Shown: in pieces, positions 58,488-64,000 of the stretch | Numbering within the stretch: the first letter of the stretch is position 1 | Layout of the letters: each line of letters opens with the position of its first letter | NCBI GenBank assembly: GCA_002256985.1 | Contig: NCGO01000012.1 | Coordinates: 16,254-80,253, forward strand | Direction: 5' to 3' | Length of the DNA stretch: 64,000 nt | From: Novosphingobium sp. 28-62-57 | GTDB taxonomy: Bacteria > Pseudomonadota > Alphaproteobacteria > Sphingomonadales > Sphingomonadaceae | The notes under the pieces: model-generated | Told to the model about the DNA's origin: nothing | Databases searched by the model: none | What the model saw: the letters and a program-made list of their open reading frames with translations, nothing else | Made by a program: the position numbers and the translations under genes

Positions 58488-58501
58488 CAAGGACACCTGC
58501 C

Positions 58502-59038
58502 ATGAACGTGATGACCGCGCCGCCTTCGAACAAGGCCGAAATCGTTGACGTGCCCTTTGCGCACAAGGATCTGGTGGCGCGGCTCAGCCCCGGTGGGCGC
58601 TATATCGATGCGCAGACCGATGTGGACAGCCCGTGGGTGCCGTTCGGCGAAAATGCCGCGATCAAGCATCTGGCGTTCGATGTGCGGCAAAACCTCTATT
58701 CGAACATTCTGTGGGTCAAAAGCCCCGGCGTGATCGGCACGCACTTCCATCGCGGCACGATCACGATGGTCTGCCTCGAAGGCAGCGTGCGCTATCTTGA
58801 GTACGATTGGGTGGCGACACCGGGCGGGTTGATCCTTGAAACACCGGGCGAGAGCCACACGCTCGTCACTGACCACCCGCAGGGTTGCAAGCTGTTCGGG
58901 TGGATGCAGGGTCCCATCGAGTTCTACGACGAAAACGCCGTGCTGGTCGATACCGCCGACGTGTGGTGGTTCATCCATCACTACGAAACCTACTGCCGCG
59001 AAAACGGCATCGCCATCAACCCCAAGCTCTATCTCTGA
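58502..59038 (+). CDS. Cupin, 2,4'-dihydroxyacetophenone dioxygenase family (copy 2)
   Basis: The 178-residue protein has H81 and H83 (GTHFHRG), E100 and H119 (GESHTL), a complete metal site by pattern. It is clearly closer to copy 3 (shared SPWVPFGENAAI, HLAFDVR, PGVIGTH) than to copy 1. It begins 14 nt after copy 1. Confidence 0.8.
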   Translation: MNVMTAPPSNKAEIVDVPFAHKDLVARLSPGGRYIDAQTDVDSPWVPFGENAAIKHLAFDVRQNLYSNILWVKSPGVIGTHFHRGTITMVCLEGSVRYLEYDWVATPGGLILETPGESHTLVTDHPQGCKLFGWMQGPIEFYDENAVLVDTADVWWFIHHYETYCRENGIAINPKLYL

Positions 59039-59045
59039 GGCTCCC

Positions 59046-59579
59046 ATGGCCACGATGACCGCACCGCCTTCGGGCGCTTACAAGATTGTCGATGTTCCCG
59101 AACTCTACGGTGATCTGATCCGCACCAAGGGCGTCGAAGGCAGTTATGTCGGCTCGTCCGAAGCGGAAAGCCCCTGGGTCCCGTTTGGCGAGAATGCCGC
59201 GATCCGGCATCTGGCCTTTGACGTACGCGAGAACGTCTACGTCAATATCCTGTGGATCAAAGGGCCGGGCGTGATCGGCACGCACAAGCATCGCGGAAAG
59301 GTGTGGGCCGTGGGGCTGGAAGGCACCTTCCGCTATCTGGAATACGATTGGGTCTGTGGTCCGGGTGATTTCATCACCGAAACGCCGGGCACCGCGCATA
59401 CGCTCGTCACCGACAATCCGAACGGCATGAAAGCGCTGTTCCACATGCAGGGTGCCAACGAGTTCTTTGACGACAACGGCAACCACGTCGAAACGCTTGA
59501 TGTGTGGTGGTTCATGAATCACTACGAAAGCTACTGCAAGGAACACGGCATCGCGATCAACCCCGCGCTTTATCGCTAA
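59046..59579 (+). CDS. Cupin, 2,4'-dihydroxyacetophenone dioxygenase family (copy 3)
   Basis: The 177-residue protein has H80 and H82 (GTHKHRG), E99 and H118 (GTAHTL). It starts 7 nt after copy 2 with GAGG upstream. Copies 2 and 3 look like a recent tandem duplication that has kept all metal ligands, so both are probably active or form a mixed oligomer. Confidence 0.8.
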   Translation: MATMTAPPSGAYKIVDVPELYGDLIRTKGVEGSYVGSSEAESPWVPFGENAAIRHLAFDVRENVYVNILWIKGPGVIGTHKHRGKVWAVGLEGTFRYLEYDWVCGPGDFITETPGTAHTLVTDNPNGMKALFHMQGANEFFDDNGNHVETLDVWWFMNHYESYCKEHGIAINPALYR

Positions 59580-59589
59580 CGGTCTTACG

Positions 59590-60663
59590 ATGAGCGGAGA
59601 GCATGCGCCGGTTCCAAAGCTCGGGAGTAACCCGCGCGGCACCTATCTGCGCAACACGTGGTATGTTGCGGGTTGGGCCGATGGACTGGGCGAGAAGCCA
59701 CAGCAGCGCACGTTCCTTGAAGAACCGGTCGCGCTGTTCCGCGATGGGCAAGGCGTGGCGCAAGCGGTCAGCGGACGTTGTCCGCACCGCTTCGCGCCGC
59801 TGGGCCATGGGCAGGTGGTCGAAGGCGCCTTGATGTGCCCTTACCATGGCCTGCGCTTCAATGGGGCAGGGCGCTGCGTCCACAATCCGCATCCCGGTGG
59901 CCAGCTGCCCGATGCGCAGTTGCAGGTCTATCCGCTGGTCGAACGCCACGCCCTGCTGTGGATCTGGATGGGCGATACGGCCAAGGCTGATCCCGCACTG
60001 ATCCCCGATTTCGCGTGGCTATCTGACTCCAAGTGGGAAGCAGTGCGCGGCGCGACTGTGGCTGAGGGGCACTACGAGCTTTACAGCGACAACATTCTCG
60101 ACCTCAGCCACGCCAACTTCGTCCATCCGGCGCTGGTCGCCAGCGCCTTTACCGAAGGCGAGCGCAAGTTCTGGCAGGATGGCGAACACGTCTTTGCCGA
60201 ATATGTGCGGCTTAACGATTTGCTGTCGGTCGGGATTTCCGCCGTGATGGGCACCGAAGGCAGGCCCCAGGATTTCTATGGCATGGTGCAATGGCATGCA
60301 CCCGCCGTGCTCTATTTCGATTTCCGCGCAGGCGATCCCGGCACGCCGCGTGAGGACTGCACCCTACTGCCATCGCTTCATGCCTTCACGCCCGAAACGC
60401 CTGATACCACGCACTATTTCTGGGCCACCGCGCGTGATTACAAGCTGGGCGATGCGGAGTTTACCGCCGCCATGCGTGGTGCGCTCGAATTCGCGTTCGA
60501 ACAGGAAGACATGCCGCTGATCCGCGATAGCCACCGCCTGATGCGCGGGGCCGACTTCTGGGACTTGCGCCCGCTGATCCTTGGCGGCGACGGCGGCGGC
60601 GTGCGCGCGCGGCGCATGTTGCAGCGCCTGATCGAGCGGGAGAAGCAGCAAACCGCTGCCTGA
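59590..60663 (+). CDS. Rieske non-haem iron oxygenase, alpha subunit (VanA-like)
   Basis: The 357-residue protein has a Rieske [2Fe-2S] site C64-H66 and C83-H86 (CPHR, CPYHG) and the mononuclear iron triad region D171, H174 and H179 (LDLSHANFVH). It matches the short, one-subunit oxygenases such as vanillate O-demethylase, which hydroxylate or demethylate aromatic compounds. No reductase partner gene is found in the window, so it must use one encoded elsewhere. It begins 10 nt after cupin copy 3. Confidence 0.92.
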   Translation: MSGEHAPVPKLGSNPRGTYLRNTWYVAGWADGLGEKPQQRTFLEEPVALFRDGQGVAQAVSGRCPHRFAPLGHGQVVEGALMCPYHGLRFNGAGRCVHNPHPGGQLPDAQLQVYPLVERHALLWIWMGDTAKADPALIPDFAWLSDSKWEAVRGATVAEGHYELYSDNILDLSHANFVHPALVASAFTEGERKFWQDGEHVFAEYVRLNDLLSVGISAVMGTEGRPQDFYGMVQWHAPAVLYFDFRAGDPGTPREDCTLLPSLHAFTPETPDTTHYFWATARDYKLGDAEFTAAMRGALEFAFEQEDMPLIRDSHRLMRGADFWDLRPLILGGDGGGVRARRMLQRLIEREKQQTAA

Positions 60664-60694
60664 AGAACGAAAATAGCAAAAACAGAGGATGCCA

Positions 60695-61534
60695 ATGGGA
60701 ACGCTCGACAGGTTCGATATCAAGGGACGCTCTGCGCTGGTCACCGGCGCAGCATCGGGCATCGGCCTCGCCTATGCCGAGGCGATGGCCGAAGCGGGTG
60801 CGCTCGTCACGCTGACCGATCTTGATGGCGAAGGGGCGATACGCGAAGCCGCACGCCTGCAGGGTGAGGGCTATACTGTCCGCGCAGACCGGCTCGACGT
60901 GTCCGATTGGGACAACGTCGTCGCCGCCTTCGATGCCCATGCGACGGCCTTTGGCGGGCTCGACATCTGCTTTGCCAATGCCGGGATCGATACCGGCGCA
61001 GGCTTCTGGAACCCGGCGGGCCACCGCAATGCCGATGGGCAGGTGGACACTTATGACCACAAGCGCTGGGACCGCTCGATCCAGGTCAACCTCAACGGCG
61101 TGTTCTACACCGTCAGCAATGCCGTGCGGATCATGAAGCAGGAAGGCCGCGCCAATGGCCGCACCGGCGGGTCGATCATTACCACCGCATCCAACGCAGG
61201 CCTTGTGACCGAACCCATCGTCGGCCTGCCCTACATGCCCGCCAAGGCCGGCGTGCTGCATATGGTCCGCGCGTTGGGCCTCGAATTGGCCGAGTTCAGG
61301 ATCCGCATCAACGCCATAGCGCCCGGACCGTTCGTCACCAACATCGGCGGAGGCTGGCTGAAAAAGGACCCGGTCGCCCGCGCCGCGTGGGATGCCATCG
61401 TCCCGCTCGGCTCCGTGGCGGAAACCGAACAGTTGAAGCCGCTGGCGCTGCTGCTAGCCTCAGATGCCTCGGATTACATGACCGGCAGCCACGTGGTCAT
61501 CGATGGCGGCATGATGCTGGGCAAGTACAAGTAG
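60695..61534 (+). CDS. Short-chain dehydrogenase/reductase
   Basis: The 279-residue classical SDR has TGAASGIG near residue 18, FANAGID and the active-site YMPAK, with Ser in ITTASNAG. It has an insertion after NAGID (about residues 94-115) that may shape the substrate pocket. AGAGG is 6 nt before ATG 60695; ATG 60689 would be too close. It would oxidise an alcohol to a ketone or the reverse. Confidence 0.88.
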   Translation: MGTLDRFDIKGRSALVTGAASGIGLAYAEAMAEAGALVTLTDLDGEGAIREAARLQGEGYTVRADRLDVSDWDNVVAAFDAHATAFGGLDICFANAGIDTGAGFWNPAGHRNADGQVDTYDHKRWDRSIQVNLNGVFYTVSNAVRIMKQEGRANGRTGGSIITTASNAGLVTEPIVGLPYMPAKAGVLHMVRALGLELAEFRIRINAIAPGPFVTNIGGGWLKKDPVARAAWDAIVPLGSVAETEQLKPLALLLASDASDYMTGSHVVIDGGMMLGKYK

Positions 61535-61545
61535 GAGCCACCACC

Positions 61546-62553
61546 ATGCGCGCCGCCGTGATGCAGGGCCTGCACAAACCGCTCGCCGTCGAAACCGTGG
61601 ACGATCCAACGCCGGGTGAGGGCGATGTCGTGGTCAAGGTCGGCCGCTGCGGCATCTGCGGGTCGGACCTGCACATGACCGAAGACCCCGCCTATGGACA
61701 AGGCGCTGGCTCGATCCTCGGCCATGAATTTGCAGGCGAAGTGGTGGCGCTGGGCAAAGGCGTCGCGGGCCTGCGCACTGGTGATCTGGTCTCGGTCATC
61801 CCGCTCAAAAGCTGCGGCCAGTGCCATTCGTGCCGCACCGGCGCGGTGCAGTGGTGCGAGACGTTTGGCCTGCAGGGCGGCGGCTATGCCGAATACGCGC
61901 TGACCCGCCCCAACCAGTGCGTGCGCCTGCCCGCCAGCGCCAGCCTTGCCGATGGCGCGATTGTGGAACCGCTGGCCGTGGCGCTGCATGGCCTTGCGCT
62001 CAGCGGCATGACGATCGGCGACAAGGTGCTGGTGCTGGGTGCTGGCCCCATCGGCCTTGCCATAGCCTTCTGGGCCCGGCGCTTTGGCGCAGGGCGCGTT
62101 GTGGTGCAGGACCTGGCTGAATGGCAAAGGGATCGCGCAACGCAGATGGGTGCGCATGATTTCGTCGTCGACCCCGCCGATCCTGTCGGCAGTGCCGAAC
62201 GCGCGCTTGGCGGGAAGGCCGATCTGGTGTTCGAATGCGTCGGCGTGCCCGGACTGATTGCGCAAGCGGTTGATCAAGCGCGCAACAATGGCACGATCGT
62301 GCTGCTCGGCCTGTGCACCCGGCCCGATACGTTCAACAGCTTTGCCATGCTGTCAAAGCAGGTGCGGCTGATCACGTCCGCCTTCTTCACCCGGCAGGAA
62401 TACGAAGCCGCGCTCGATGCGCTGGATCGTGGCGCCGTGGAGCCGCGCCTTCTCGTCACCGATACCATCGCGCTGAACGCAACACCGGACGTGTTCGAAA
62501 GCCTCCGCCAGCGCACGCACCAGTGCAAGGTCCTGATCGATCCGTTCGGCTGA
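61546..62553 (+). CDS. Zinc-dependent alcohol dehydrogenase (butanediol/sorbitol DH type)
   Basis: The 335-residue MDR has the catalytic zinc Cys in GRCGICGSDLHM, HE in LGHEFAG, and four structural zinc cysteines in CGQCHSCRTGAVQWC. The Rossmann motif is VLVLGAGPIGLAIAFWA. TAGGAG lies just before the ATG and uses the SDR stop codon. It is the last gene of the cupin-Rieske operon and is followed by a strong palindrome. Confidence 0.92.
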   Translation: MRAAVMQGLHKPLAVETVDDPTPGEGDVVVKVGRCGICGSDLHMTEDPAYGQGAGSILGHEFAGEVVALGKGVAGLRTGDLVSVIPLKSCGQCHSCRTGAVQWCETFGLQGGGYAEYALTRPNQCVRLPASASLADGAIVEPLAVALHGLALSGMTIGDKVLVLGAGPIGLAIAFWARRFGAGRVVVQDLAEWQRDRATQMGAHDFVVDPADPVGSAERALGGKADLVFECVGVPGLIAQAVDQARNNGTIVLLGLCTRPDTFNSFAMLSKQVRLITSAFFTRQEYEAALDALDRGAVEPRLLVTDTIALNATPDVFESLRQRTHQCKVLIDPFG

Positions 62554-62583
62554 AGTAGAGTTACGTTCAGGAAAGCAAGTTCT

Positions 62584-62647
62584 CCGTTCGTGTCGAGCGA
62601 AGTCGAGACACATCTCGCAGTGTCTCGACTCCGCTCGACACGAACGG
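62584..62647. repeat. 28-bp palindromic repeat element, probable bidirectional terminator
   Basis: Two 28-nt arms (from CCGTTCGTGTCGAGC to GCTCGACACGAACGG) differ at one position and enclose an 8-nt loop, ATCTCGCA. The element sits between two convergent genes. The core GTTCGTGTCGAGCGAAGTCG is one I recall as a dispersed repeat in sphingomonad genomes, so it is probably REP-like and may also terminate transcription from both sides. Confidence 0.75.
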
Positions 62648-62673
62648 GAATTGATAGAAATCTTGCTTTGAAA

Positions 62674-63387
62674 TCATCGCTTAGGCGCGAGCAAAAACAC
62701 CACGTAACCGCGAAACTGAGGCTGCGTTTTCAACATCGCCGGAGCTTGCCACTCCCCCCCTTCAACCAATGCCACGCGGAAAGGGATGGGGAAATCCGCC
62801 ATCTTCGCAAAGTAGGCGTCATATCCGGGAATGGTCGTGCGCCCCTGATAGGTCTGCACCACCACTTCATCGACCGTCTGCGCCAACCCCGCCAAGGCGC
62901 GCGGATCGCCATTGGCGCTCCAGTCCATCAACCCGGTGATCGAAAGCTTTGTGCCCTCCGGCAATCGCGCGCGCAGGCGCTTCAGAAATGCCGCATAGCC
63001 TTCAATCCCGCGCGTGGCTGCGTCGAAATCGATCTGCACTCCGGCCACGGCATTTCCGGCCTCCCGCCATCGCTGCAAATCGGTCAGGATCGCCGCATAA
63101 GTTGCCGCGGTCCAGTCAAGCCGCTCGGCCCGCACCACCAGCCACACCGTCCGCCCCGGCAAGCGCGGCACACCCAGCCGCAGCCGTTCGAGCCGGACAG
63201 CGCCTTCGCGCCGAACCTCGCCATCGAGCAGGTAAACCGTCTTTGCCGCTATATCTGGCGCGGGCTTCACTCCGGGCCAGACGTAGATTGCGTCATAGGC
63301 CTTGGCATCGACCCTCGGCGGCGCATGCACTTCCTCGCACCCGCCAACCAGCGCTGCGGCCAGTACCAAAGTCGCGAACCGCCTCAC
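62674..63387 (-). CDS. DUF3142-like lipoprotein
   Basis: The 237-residue protein begins with a lipoprotein signal (MRRFATLVLAAALVGGC, lipobox Cys 17). The rest looks like a TIM-barrel-like DUF3142 domain, with AGVQIDFDAATRG, where the DFD motif recalls glycosidase-like folds, and VVVQTYQGR. The function is unknown. The start is a GTG overlapping the upstream stop (GTGA), so it forms an operon with the truncated gene before it. Confidence 0.7.
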   Translation of the reverse strand: MRRFATLVLAAALVGGCEEVHAPPRVDAKAYDAIYVWPGVKPAPDIAAKTVYLLDGEVRREGAVRLERLRLGVPRLPGRTVWLVVRAERLDWTAATYAAILTDLQRWREAGNAVAGVQIDFDAATRGIEGYAAFLKRLRARLPEGTKLSITGLMDWSANGDPRALAGLAQTVDEVVVQTYQGRTTIPGYDAYFAKMADFPIPFRVALVEGGEWQAPAMLKTQPQFRGYVVFLLAPKR

Positions 63388-63902
63388 CAGTAGAAACGCA
63401 GGCTCTTGGCCCATTGGCTGTTCGGATAACGCGTTTTCAGCTCGGTAAACCACGCCTTGCGCGTTGACAGCGGCACTTGCGCGGCTTCGAGTTCCTCCAT
63501 CGTGCGCGATGGTCCGCTGCACCCGTTGTAACCCGAAGGCGCATAGCAGCGGATCGCCCGATAGAGCGCATAGGCCCGCACATCAGCCGCCGCCCGCTTG
63601 TCGGCAATAATGCTTGCATAGATCGCATCGCGCCCCAAGGTGCGGCCGGGAAATCCGTCCGGCCCCGCGCCAAGCACCATTTCGCCGCCATCTGCGCGAT
63701 AGAGCGCAAAATCATCGAACCCGTTGAGCCGGTAGAAATCACCAAGACACAGCCGCGCCCTTGCATCAGCCGGAGTGCGCGCCAGTGTGGTGGCAGTTTC
63801 GGCAAGGGCAGGGCAGGGGAACCCGTCCGACCAGCGTCCCTTGCGGAACACCCCTGCCGGAACCGCATCCTGCCGCGCAAAATCCCACAGCCCGCCATCC
63901 GT
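63384..63902 (-). pseudogene. Hypothetical protein, 5' end lost to IS21-type insertion
   Basis: About 172 residues remain (TDGGLWDFARQDAVP to WAKSLRFYW), without a signal or start codon of its own. The only upstream start, TTG at 63908, lies inside the element terminus. The remaining part has a TPR-like or secreted look (FPCPALAETATTL, CLGDFYRLNG, CYAPSGYNGCSG), and I do not recognise the family. The original N-terminus is presumably beyond the insertion. Confidence 0.6.
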
Positions 63903-64000
63903 TGTCAATCGGCGTCCAAACGGGACCCCTTATCGGCGCGCAAAAGGGACCCCCTGTAAGGATCGCGCACGGTTGATGTGATGCGCTCCCTTGCGCTGCG
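63903..64000 (+). mobile_element. Terminus of an IS21-family insertion sequence (partial)
   Basis: The end begins TGTCAATCGGCG and contains two 20-nt direct repeats with period 24: CGGCG-N2-CAAA-N-GGGACCCC at 63910-63929 and 63934-63953. Such repeated transposase-binding sites are typical of IS21-type ends before istA. An ATG at 63981 (MRSLALR) could be the start of istA, but only six codons are visible. Confidence 0.65.

Overview
The window is a high-GC chromosomal stretch from an alphaproteobacterium, most likely a sphingomonad (Novosphingobium/Erythrobacter-like). This rests on the gene families (TonB receptors, fused MrpAB, AccB-type carrier), the codon use, and a 28-bp palindrome resembling repeats I recall from sphingomonad genomes. 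No rRNA, tRNA or CRISPR was seen. Genes are tightly packed and many overlap by ATGA, GTGA or TGATG.

Layout. (1) 1-9.7 kb, minus: pcs (trifunctional propionyl-CoA synthase), mcr (two-domain malonyl-CoA reductase) and the start of accA, an almost complete acetyl-CoA to propionyl-CoA arm of the 3-hydroxypropionate pathway. (2) 9.9-15.8 kb, plus: complete mrpAB-C-D-E-F-G cation/proton antiporter operon. (3) 15.9-18.1 kb, minus: katG. (4) 18.5-20.7 kb: TonB-dependent siderophore-type receptor. (5) 20.8-43.9 kb, plus: an amino-compound catabolic region with a GhrA-like reductase, a HAD protein, a complete oligopeptide/opine-type ABC importer, an ornithine-cyclodeaminase-family enzyme, a bicupin, two paralogous GNATs, a DSD1-family PLP enzyme, two FAD amine/amino-acid oxidases, two aldehyde dehydrogenases, a tartrate-dehydrogenase-like enzyme, a membrane acyltransferase, a class III aminotransferase, an Lrp regulator and an M20 amidohydrolase. 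(6) 43.9-50.3 kb, minus: an operon of a Tm-1-like protein, a three-piece biotin carboxylase (carrier, biotin carboxylase, carboxyltransferase), a HAD phosphatase and a secreted esterase. (7) 50.4-62.6 kb, plus: IclR regulator, quinone-oxidoreductase-type MDR, VOC protein, MFS transporter, AraC regulator, TonB receptor, three tandem cupins of the 2,4'-dihydroxyacetophenone dioxygenase family, Rieske oxygenase, SDR and zinc alcohol dehydrogenase. (8) 62.6-64.0 kb: a strong palindrome, a DUF3142-like lipoprotein, and a gene cut by the end of an IS21-type element.

The most interesting points are the 3-hydroxypropionate module in a proteobacterium, and regions 6+7 as a possible single regulon. A TTKCAC-N3-GTGAAA palindrome lies both in the iclR/carboxylase divergent gap and just before the MDR gene. 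The carboxyltransferase has non-standard motifs, which suggests an unusual substrate. With a predicted phosphatase and DAD-type cupins close by, catabolism of an aryl ketone is a testable but unproven reading. All family assignments are from reading translated sequence, without database searches.
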